Of a DNA stretch of 64,000 nt, positions 56,621-64,000 are shown piece after piece (the stretch's first letter is position 1; each line of letters begins with the position of its first letter). The position numbers and the translations under genes are program-made. Under the pieces are notes generated by a model, which worked only from the letters and a program-made list of their open reading frames with translations, was not told where the DNA came from and ran no database searches. This stretch comes from Prorocentrum cordatum (lineage: Eukaryota > Sar > Dinophyceae > Prorocentrales > Prorocentraceae). The stretch covers positions 124,001 through 188,000 of the forward strand of contig CAUYUJ010022526.1 in assembly GCA_963575745.1 (NCBI GenBank), written 5' to 3'.

Positions 56621-58737
56621 GCGGGCTTCGGCCCACCCGCGCTGCTCTTAGGGAGCCTGCTGGCCGGCCGGCGGACTCAGCGCGCTCCAGTCCGGTCCCT
56701 CTTCCCTCCCCTCGTCCCCTCACTCTTCCTCCTCGTCCTCCCCCGCCGACCTCCCTCCTCCTTCAGAGCAGGACACCTCCCCCGCTTTCGCGTCCAGTCA
56801 CAACCAAGTCATATCGCGCGGCAGCACGCGCGTCCTCCCCCCCGCCGCATCGCACTGCCAAACCACGGGATTCCCAGATACACCGTCCCAAACGGCGCTT
56901 GTCATCGTTTCAGGATAACTTGGCACCATACTTGGAACACATGCGGTGGGCATTCTACCAAACTCGTGCTTGCGTCTTGATTTTACGCATGCGGGCCAGG
57001 CCGAAAAGGCACTTGGTGTGTGATTCTGGAGACTTTTGGTTTAGTGCCACCTGTTTGCGGGGTGATACCCAAGTCTCGTCTGGTTCGATATTCGGCGTCG
57101 TTCAGGGCGACGTTTGGGAGTTCGGGGCTTGGCAGTGAGAAGGGGCGGGGAGGCGGGGGGCGCACTAGAGTCTGGGGAAGATCGGGAGGCATGCGGATCG
57201 CTTTCTGGCGCGCTCTTCCCGCGAGCAAGTTGGCATTGCTTGGTTCCCAAGTAAGCGAGGGTCGTGCAAAGGCCAGGCAGGTTCTTCCTCTTCTTAGCTT
57301 GGGCTCGGGCACTCATGAAGTTGTAGGCGTCCTGGGTCCGTCTCGGAGCCATCTTAGGCCGTCTTGATACCATCTTGGGCCGGGCTCAGGCTCGGGCTTA
57401 GGCCCTCACGTCGCCATTTTAGGTATGTGGGGCCGTCTCGGAGGCCTCTTGGGCCGTCTCGGAGGCATATTGGGCCGTCCTGATCCCACCTCAGGCCATG
57501 CTCGGGCTCGGGCTCGGGCCTTCACGAGGCGATCCTCTGGCACATCTCGAACGCGAGGATCGGGGCGTCGACCGAGGATCAAGGATCGATCGAGGATCGA
57601 GTTTCGATCAAGGTTTGAGTATCGAGGATCGATCGAGGATCGAGGATCAATCGAGTATCGAGCATCGATCGAGGCGCGCGAGGAGCGAGGATCGATCGAG
57701 GATCGATCGAGGATCGAAGCTCAACCGAGGATCGAGGATCGAGGAGTGCAGCACTCCTTCCCAGGCCCTCTCCATCGCCTCCCTCCCCATTCCTCCCGCC
57801 CGCTCGCCCCTCCTTCCCCCGCCCCCATCCCCCTCCTCCTCCTCCGTCTCCTCCTCCTCCTCTTTCTCCTCCTCCTCCCTTCCCCTCCCCCTCCGCCCCT
57901 CCTCACGACTGGCGTGGACCGCTTCTCTGAAGCAGCACGGGTGGCGGACGACAAGAAGCGCCGCTGGCGTGGACGGCTTTTTTGAAGTAATACGTACGGC
58001 ACGGACGAGAAACGCCTACAGCGTGGACACCTTATCCGAAGCAGTACTGCACGTGGACCTTTTTTTGCCGCGCATCGGCACTCACTCCCCAGGCCTTTGG
58101 ACCCTTCTGGGGGCTCTTGACAGAATGTTGCACCACCGAGCTGTTTCGACTCGCCAGGGCCGGACCCAATATTGAACGAGCGTTCCCTCGGAGGAGGGGC
58201 TGGAAACATTCGTATCCAGTCATCTCGAACGCAATATTGAACAAACGGTCCCGGAGCAGCGGGGCCAGGCAAATCTTGAGCCCAACATTTTGGACGCAAC
58301 ATTTGCCAATGTGGCCGAGGGGTGAAGGGGGGAATTGGGTTTCTTCTAGTTCGGGCATTGCGGTTGCACACTTTTTTCTTCAGCCGTGGTCCCGCGTCCA
58401 CCGTTCTGTTCTCCGCTCCCTCCCGCGTCTTGCGCTCGAACCTGACTCATGATTGCCTGGCGTCCCAGCTCCGACGCAGCGGGGCGTTCGGGTGGTATGT
58501 CCAAGAACGCTGCCCCGTCCATTCGCAGGCCAACCGCATCCCTCCGCCTGAAAGCTTCGGAAGTTGCCGACAGAGCCGAGGGTCAGGGGTAGGAGGAGGA
58601 GGAGGAGGAGGAGGAGGACCAGTGGAAACCCAAGAGTCATCAACGAAGTTGGAATTCAAACCCTCCCTCCACGCTTCCTCTTCACATGCCCCTACAACGG
58701 TTCATTTCCATTGAGGGAACTGTCTCGTTGGAAGACA
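56621..58737. other. LINE-A downstream region (unit B)
   Basis: Same content as 53214-55331: block F7 (56697-56820), GGCCGTCT minisatellite (57335-57500), GATCGAGG minisatellite (57570-57745), CT tract (57760-57905) and the ~60-bp repeat (57907-58090). No gene recognised. Confidence 0.7.
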
Positions 58738-58741
58738 ACAG

Positions 58742-58934
58742 TTTGAATATCCTCAATCGTGCCAAAACATTGTTCTCGGGATTTCAACGCCACGTATCAA
58801 CCTGACTGCTGCGTCTTGACGATCCAGAATCGTGCCATAACGCCATCTTTGGAACTTCAACTCAGCGAATCAACATATCTCTTTGGGACTTCAACTCAGC
58901 GAATCAACATAGCTGTTGATCATGGGAATCCGTG
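58742..58934. repeat. Short tandem repeat after the duplication
   Basis: TTTGGAACTTCAACTCAGCG and TTTGGGACTTCAACTCAGCG, each followed by AATCAACATA, 32 bp apart; AATCGTGCCA occurs twice before them (about 58757, 58829). Confidence 0.7.
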
Positions 58935-59240
58935 AAACTCTTACAATTGTTTACAACGAATGTGCGCGGCGCTAAGGCGGGAGCCACATTTTGAAAACGA
59001 CCCGCCCTCAATCCGTGACACTCTTACACATGTTTAAAACGAATGTGCGCGGCGCTAATTTGTTTACAACGAGTGGGCGCGGCGCTAAGGCGAGAGCCAC
59101 ATTTTGAAAGCGACCCGCCCTCCATCTGTTAAACTGTTGTCACTGTTTCAGCTTCAATGTCGTAAATGGTGAGGAAGTCTCATGCGAAACGCCCTGCACG
59201 CCCTAAAAACTGGCCTCGGGGTGCGACAGGGAGGAGTTAT
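58935..59240. repeat. Dispersed repeat family F6, copy 2
   Basis: Three internal copies of ACGAATGTGCGCGGCGCTAA or variants, then GAGCCACATTTTGAAA, TTCAGCTTCAATGTCGTAAA and GGTGCGACAGGGAGGAG. Counterpart at 40452-40725. The 3' end of LINE-B abuts it. Confidence 0.7.
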
Positions 59241-59259
59241 CTATAGTTGTTGTTGCGAA

Positions 59260-60026
59260 GCCTCGTGACAAGCACATGAGCAGTAAGACAAGCTAGCGTG
59301 GCGCGCAATACCTCCGCACAGCTGTCTTCCAGCTGTCTGCTGGGATGACATCTATATTCTCTCTGGGAAAACCACAATTCGTCGCAGACGGCAACAGCGT
59401 GCCTGCCGACTTCTCCGGCCCACGTCTGCCGAGGACGACCTTCCCTCCTAACGCCAGGTGGCTTTTTGAGAATGCACGGGGGAGAGGGGCCAGGGGAAGG
59501 GGAGGGGGAGGGGGAGGAGGAGGAGGGCGGAGGGGCAAAAATAGCGTCTCGGAGAGGGTGCCCTCCCGCGCATCTTGCTCTCTGTCCGAATAAACACAAT
59601 TGCCTCTGCAGTAAGACGCTGCTCAGCTTCATCCGCCCCGCCAGCTGCCAGCACGCTGGCGTTGGTGATCCTGCTCCAATGCGAGTGACCAATGCCAAGA
59701 ATGCGCCGGAGGCACCTCGCGTGGAACGCGTCCACCTTAGCCAGCTCCTGCTTCTTCAACCTTGTGGTGTGGAGGCTGTACAACAGCTTCGTCTGCACGC
59801 ACGCTTCATAGATCATCAGCTTCCTCCGGCTCGACACCGTGGAGCGGGACCACACCCGCGCCAATGCTTCGAACTCTGACTTCGCCTGGCCCAGCCGTCG
59901 ATTGAACTCCGGCCTGGCTGAACCGTCTGCCGAGAGCACGCTGCCCAAGTAGACAAGGTGCTCCTTGTGGGGGATGAGACTGCCGTCCGGCTTAGAGATG
60001 TCTGCTTCGCATCTCGCGGCCAGCAT
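59260..60026 (-). pseudogene. LINE-B ORF2 C-terminal region
   Basis: From 60026: MLAARCEADISKPDGSLIPH, EHLVYLGSVLSADGSARPEF, RRKLMIYEACVQTKLLYSLH, VDAFHARCLRRILGIGHSHW and RITNASVLAAGG; a shift near 59600 leads to LLQRQLCLFGQRARCAGGHP and GRPRQTWAGEVGRHAVAVCD. This is the usual region after RT in LINE ORF2. A short (CTC)n run at 59500-59540 (minus strand) has expanded inside it. No stop consistent with the family end was found before the tail. Confidence 0.8.
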
Positions 60027-61602
60027 CTCCAGCTTGCCCCAGTTGAAAACGAGGCCGTAATTGGAACCAGCGGACTCTATAGCTCTCTCTCATGTAGGCC
60101 TCCGCCTGAGGCGCAGATGCCCCGACAATCAACGTGTGGTCGGCGTAAACGAGGTCACTGATCTCCCCGCCAGCATCTCCCAGGCTCCGCCGGGCGTCGC
60201 CCAGGAGGACAGTCATGACCATGCCGAAGAGGAACGGTGAGAGCGGGCAGCCTTGGCAGATGCCCGATCCCTGCGAATGCCTGGAAGACGTCTGTCCCGC
60301 GTCTCTCACAGCAAACATTCTACCACTGTAGATCGAGCTCACGATGTTCAACGCCCGCGCTGGGAGCCCAAAGCGCTTCAGGACCGCGATCATCGCGTCG
60401 GGCATGACGCTGTCGAAGGCTTTCGCCCAGTCGAGCGCCAGTAGCACGAGCTGTCCATCTCTGGTCGCCCAGACTTCTTCCAAGCGCCGCCTTGCTAGAA
60501 AGACGGCGTCACTTGTGCCGCTTCTCGACTTGAACATGAACTGCGTGCGCCAGATGCACTCCTCGGTGCCCGCCTGCTTCAACCGCTCGAGGACGATGTT
60601 GGCGAAGAGCTTCTACCCGGCCTGCAGCAAACAAATCGGGCGATAATTCTCGCACTTGGAAGCGTCGCCCTTCTTGAAAATGGTCGTCACCAGGGAATCG
60701 TGCCACGCCTCGGGGACCGACCCCTCTCGCCAGCATTTCTCGCATAATGCGAGCGCCCATCTCTGCGACGTGGAGCCCGCCCTGCACACAGCTTTCCAGA
60801 AATCGCCGGGAACCCCGTCAGCGCCGCTAGCCTTGCCCCAGCGCGTGCGCTTGGCGGCCGCTGCCACTTCTTCGCTGCTGATGGGGGCGTCGCTGACGTT
60901 CAGCTCGTCGCCAAGGGCCTTGTTGGACATGAGCGTTGTGGCGCGGGTGGCCCACTGCACCTTGTTCAAATACTCGGCCAATGTGTCTGCACGGCGGTCG
61001 GAGTCCACAAGCTCTCCATCCCTTCCCCTCAGCCGTCCCTGTTTCGGAGCAAAGCCCTTCCGGAGGCGCCTCAGCTGGTCCCACGGCCCGGTGGCCAAGA
61101 GGGTGTCGAGGCACGCTGACCTGTCGTCGCGGACGGAGCGTTTCACCTCTGCTTGCAGCCGTCTCTCCAGATCGACCCTCCCGCTTTGCCTCGCTTCAGT
61201 TCTCCGCTGGATCAGGGACAGCGTCTGCCCAGAGATCCAAGGGCGCCTTGGCGAGAGCTGCAGGCGGGGAATGCAATCGCCGGCGGCAGAATGGAAAGAT
61301 CGAGTCATGGCCTCCTCGAGGTCAGTAGTGGTCACCAGGTCGCCCCTCGCGGTTTCCAAGAGCATCGCCGCGTCGAACGCCTGTGCGAATCTATCGCCTG
61401 TCGGGCCCTTCAGTGTTTTGACGTCAAGCTGACGAGGGCGCCGTTTCTTGGGCTCCCGGGGGACGTCGATCTCCAGATCTGCCAACACGAGAAAATGATG
61501 CGAAGCCAGGGCTCGCGAGCGGTCATTGTGAACATGGCGAAGCTGATGCATCCAAGCGGCGGGCATGAGGACAAAATCAATCTGGCCAAAGTTGCCGGGC
61601 AC
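59992..61602 (-). pseudogene. LINE-B ORF2 reverse transcriptase
   Basis: One frame with a single TAG at 60615-60613 (LLQAG*KLFANIVLERL). Before it: IDFVLMPAAWMHQLRHVHND (endonuclease end with S-H-H), then WGKASGADGVPGDFWKAVCR and TTIFKKGDASKCENYRPICL. After it: TQFMFKSRSGTSDAVFLARR, motif A LVLLALDWAKAFDSVMPDAM, motif B GICQGCPLSPFLFGMVMTVL and motif C SDLVYADHTLIVGAS. The canonical Y-A-D-D is Y-A-D-H: codon CAC at 60138-60136 replaces the second catalytic Asp. The frame shifts near 60075 into the C-terminal region. RT copies the LINE RNA at the nicked target; this copy cannot. Confidence 0.87.
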
Positions 61603-62355
61603 GGGAGGGTCAGACGGCTGACAGCCCGTAGCAAGTTATCTGTCTATCTGCGGGGGCATCGAAGTACGTGTTGCCAACGGCGAGTTTCAAATTCACACAC
61701 ATCTCGATCAAGAGGCTGCGGTTTGATGCAGGTCGTGCTCAGCCCGGGGGCAGCCGAAGATTTCAGGGCCCAGGACGATCTCTTCCTGTGGGAAACGACG
61801 ATGTAGCCGGGCGTTGAAATCGCCGAGAACCATGACCGGCCCGTGCCCTGAGATTTTGCGCACAAATTCCCCAAGATCAGAATAATTATTGCTGCCGGTC
61901 TTCGAAGCACTTCCGCTGAGCGGGGCGTAAGCGCTACAGACCACAGCCTTGCCCCCACGCACCCGCATCTTCAGATAAGCCATGTAAGCATTTTCGTGGC
62001 GGAAGCCCACTATGCTCGAACGGAGCCTCGGGGAGACGATGAAGCCCACGCCGGCCGTTTTCTTGTCGTCTGGGTTTGGGGAGCCGGACAGAATGACCAA
62101 ATATCCCGTCTCTCTTACGTGATTTTCCGAAGCTGGTTCACGCGTCTCTTGGATGCACAGCACATCAATGTCCAAGGACACCATGTGCCACTCCACCTCC
62201 GTGAGTTTTGCCTCCGTGAGCCCCTCCACATTCCACGTCCCGACGCGGAGCTGCCGGTCGCAGGGTCGGAGGCGTCCGCCGCGAAACTCCTCTGCACATT
62301 GTGCTCGGGATAACGGCACTGCTTCTGTAGTAGGACCGACTGCAGGTGAAACCAT
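61600..62355 (-). pseudogene. LINE-B ORF2 endonuclease
   Basis: RVGTWNVEGLTEAKLTEVEW (Asn box), DIDVLCIQETREPASENHVR (metal-binding Glu), AGVGFIVSPRLRSSIVGFR, AVVCSAYAPLSGSASKTGSN and PVMVLGDFNARLHRRFPQEE (D-F-N-A). Near 61710 the frame shifts; the missing segment LIEMCVNLKLAVGNTYFDAP is readable in another frame, then the original frame returns near 61620, so two shifts cancel out. It is an exo-endonuclease-phosphatase fold domain that nicks target DNA. The catalytic residues seen are intact. Confidence 0.85.
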
Positions 62356-62465
62356 ATCGTCAATGCAATTCGAGAGTAAGCAGAATCGTTAATAGTAGGT
62401 GTAGGGGCGCCACCTCCTCCAGGGGGTGAAACTATGGGTGAAACTCTGCTCATGTGCTGTGTTTG
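62356..62465 (-). other. Gap between LINE-B ORF1 and ORF2
   Basis: About 110 bp with no feature; it includes CACCTCCTCCAGGGGGTGAA on plus. The ORF2 frame may start upstream of the displayed Met at 62355. Confidence 0.4.
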
Positions 62466-63644
62466 CTAGGCGCGGTGGCCCTTGGCGCCCCCCTTGGACG
62501 CCGTGCCTCCGCCCTTGGTGCCTTTCAGGCCCTTCGCCGCCTTCGCCAGCAGCTCCGTCGGTTTCACGGCCAACTCCTTGATCATATGGTGATCGTGGAG
62601 CTCAGTCCACGTCTTCCACTCCCCCTGCCAATCGTATTGAACCGTGTTGCCCACCACTGTCGCCGTCAGCGCGTGCTCGCCCCCGACCTTGACGATGTGC
62701 GGCGACTCGTCACTGACAGAGACCGCGTACGGCGCTTCCATTCCTCCTTCAGCACGCGCTTCAGGCCGAGGCAGAAGTTTCGCGCCGCCCTCTCAGGTAG
62801 CGAGCGGTCCTGCGACGCCCACACTTTCTTGCCCTTGTTAGCGAGGCCAGCGCTCCGGAGCAAATCCACGGCACGATCACGAAGTGCAGGCGACCGAAAT
62901 TCTGCGAACGCGATGCCCTTGAAGCCGGCTTTGGCGTACACCCTCACCGGAGCCGGGCCGTTGAGGTATGCGAGCTTATCCCGCAACCACGCGGTGGCCT
63001 TCGTCAGGTCCTCGAGCCCGTGCAAGTTGCCAATGACCATGTTCACGGCCCTCTAGTCCATCGGGTCCGTGGCCCGGTACGTGTTGTTCCCATTGTGCTG
63101 CGAACCCTCGTTCGTCGAGTGGGCCTCGATGCACTCGTAGATCTTGGTCTCCATAGCGTCGATTTTCTGCGGGGCGGATTCTTCCAGAGTCTTGCATGGG
63201 GATTCGAGCTTGTCGACACGAACGTCTGTCAAGTTCAAACGCTGTTCCATGGTGTCCAAGCGCTCCGAGAGGGCCTCCCGCATCTCCACGACGGAGTGGT
63301 CTATCGGCGATACAGTGAGATCCTCCGACCCCATCTACTCGGACTCCATCCAGGAGGCCTCTAGTCATGGTGACCTTCTCCACAGAAACCTCGGTGCCCC
63401 CGAACTCCAGCCTGCGATTCGTCCCCGTCGTCTCAACCCCGTCCATCTCGTTCAGGGGGCTGTGGATGCGGTGAGCTTTGACTCCGCGGCCCTTGGGGGT
63501 TTCTTGGAACGGGTTCGAGAGAAGGTTGCCGACCAGGGTGCCCGGGCGCCTCGTGTTGCTGGACGCCGCAGCCTCCGATGCGACAGGGACTACGGAGTCA
63601 GGGATGTACTTCGCAAGCTCGCTCTCCAGATCCAAGCCGGCCAT
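62466..63644 (-). pseudogene. LINE-B ORF1 protein
   Basis: The start ATG at 63644 gives MAGLDLESELAKYIPDSVVP and NRRLEFGGTEVSVEKVTMT, then the foldback fragment (63303-63364) interrupts. The protein resumes in another frame with HSVVEMREALSERLDTMEQR and VDKLESPCKTLEESAPQKID, a heptad-like, probably coiled-coil region. After a TAG near 63055, VNMVIGNLHGLEDLTKATAW, NGPAPVRVYAKAGFKGIAFA and AVDLLRSAGLANKGKKVWAS form an RRM-like RNA-binding module, and WKTWTELHDHHMIKELAVKP with a Lys/Gly-rich tail ends at TAG 62468-62466. Coiled coil plus RRM is the usual LINE ORF1 build, which coats the RNA. Confidence 0.75.
63303..63364. repeat. Foldback element family F1, copy 4 (fragment in LINE-B ORF1)
   Basis: TCGGCGATACAGTGAGATCC, then TCCGACCCCATCTACTCGGA and CTCCATCCAGGAGGCCTCTA: the right end of the F1 element seen at 3629-3865. 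Only one terminal repeat is left. It breaks the reading frame of ORF1, so it arrived after the LINE was last functional, or was part of a removable intron. Confidence 0.8.
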
Positions 63645-63717
63645 GATGGAACAAGCAAGACAGAGCAGCAGTATTCAGTAGCCGAATTGATATGTTGGCT
63701 CCTGAGTGGCAGTCGAA

Positions 63718-63752
63718 CTTGAGCCAAAATGGCTTGAGCCATTTTGGCTTAG
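63718..63752 (-). other. Tandem dinoflagellate spliced-leader relics
   Basis: On the minus strand 63732-63718 reads CCATTTTGGCTCAAG, the last 15 bases of the 22-base dinoflagellate spliced leader, exactly the piece left when the AG inside the leader is used as a new acceptor. Directly upstream (63752-63733) is CTAAGCCAAAATGGCTCAAG, which ends like the leader but has AAAT in place of TTTT. It is 74 bases before the ORF1 ATG. The pair also forms a perfect 13-bp hairpin (63722-63749, loop TG). Confidence 0.75.
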
Positions 63753-63754
63753 AA

Positions 63755-63893
63755 GGAGGAGGAGGAGGAGGAGCTGGAGGAGGAGGAGGAGGAGGAGGAG
63801 GAGGAGGAGGAGGAGTGTAGGAGGAGGAGGAGTGGAGGGGGAGGAGGAGGAGGACGAGGACGAGAACGAGGAGGAGTAGGAGGAGAAGGAGGT
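63755..63893. repeat. (GGA)n array
   Basis: GGA units with GTGTA, GTGGA and GACGA interruptions, on the 5' side of LINE-B. Confidence 0.95.
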
Positions 63894-64000
63894 GGTCGGG
63901 TGTCTCATCCACGGGTGTCCAACCACGCCCCAAAATGTCAGGAAGCTTCGGCCGCCTCCTCCTTCCCGCCTCGCACCTGTGCTCCTCGCTTTTTGCTTCT
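63894..64000. other. Window end, nothing recognised
   Basis: About 100 bp of unassigned sequence with a short CT tract. Confidence 0.5.

Larger units (their letters stand above)
55332..58737. repeat. 3.4-kb tandem duplication, unit B
   Basis: Starts ACAGCCGCGATAG and repeats unit A in order with few differences: a 5-bp sequence kept after RT motif C, small indels in the GATCGAG and GGA runs, and scattered substitutions. It ends GAAGACA at 58737, followed by ACAG and unrelated sequence. Length 3406 bp. Confidence 0.92.
59246..63752 (-). mobile_element. Non-LTR retrotransposon LINE-B with spliced-leader relic
   Basis: About 4.5 kb on the minus strand: spliced-leader-like 5' end (63752-63718), ORF1 (63644-62466), ORF2 (62355-59260) with endonuclease, RT and C-terminal domain, and a short (CAA)n tail at 59255-59246. 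The 5' side abuts a (CTC)n tract and the 3' side abuts repeat F6. ORF1 is interrupted by a foldback fragment; ORF2 carries a stop, several frameshifts and an RT active-site change. Confidence 0.85.

Overview
The window is GC-rich nuclear DNA of a dinoflagellate. The evidence is (i) a 15-base relic of the dinoflagellate spliced leader (CCATTTTGGCTCAAG, minus strand 63718-63732) just ahead of a retrotransposon ORF, (ii) short exons in large repeat-filled introns, with GC-AG as well as GT-AG introns, and (iii) a mix of Copia, non-LTR and tyrosine-recombinase retroelements inside trinucleotide and minisatellite arrays. Genus cannot be decided from the sequence. No rRNA, tRNA or CRISPR array was seen. 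Most long open frames are by-products of (CTC)n, (CGT)n, (ACT)n and (GAT)n arrays and are not listed as genes.

Layout. 0-5 kb: three phase-matched exons (2130-2222, 2744-2869, 4447-4561) of an inositol-polyphosphate 5-phosphatase-like gene; its introns hold a CT array and a foldback element. 8.4-10.7 kb (minus): remains of a non-LTR element, a zinc-binding motif followed by RNase H with no reverse transcriptase. 12.2-15.1 kb: a third foldback element, a perfect 23-bp-stem hairpin and a roughly 370-bp higher-order repeat. 15.7-16.3 kb (minus): a Cys-rich gene fragment whose predicted intron is a dispersed repeat also found at 7.75 kb. 16.8-21.3 kb: satellites. 21.9-28.7 kb: a decayed tyrosine-recombinase (DIRS/Ngaro-like) retroelement with gag-like blocks, RT with YVDD, RNase H-like region and recombinase. 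28.8-40.7 kb: almost only simple repeats, including an (ACT)n/(AGT)n strand switch over 2.4 kb and a 0.86-0.95 kb segment present twice between (GTT)n tracts.

42.1-49.3 kb: a structurally complete Copia element with 298-bp LTRs (8 differences counted), TG...CA ends, TSD CGACG, gag-protease, a cytosine-methyltransferase-like module, integrase, RT, RNase H and an extra ORF before the 3' LTR; its pol is broken by several frameshifts. 50-53.2 kb: a broken non-LTR retrotransposon (LINE-A: endonuclease, RT, C-terminal domain). A 3.4-kb unit that starts inside its RT is tandemly duplicated (51930-55331 and 55332-58737, 4-bp microhomology ACAG). 59.2-63.75 kb (minus): a second, longer non-LTR element (LINE-B) with ORF1 and ORF2, led by the spliced-leader relic, with a foldback fragment inside ORF1 and a YADH instead of YADD RT motif.

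The genes do not form a pathway. The window reads as a host intron/exon landscape largely overwritten by retroelements and by processes that expand short repeats. The points most worth following are the spliced-leader-capped LINE, the methyltransferase-like module in Copia, the foldback and intron-resident repeat families, and the 67-bp GC-AG intron-like gap in a retroelement RT.
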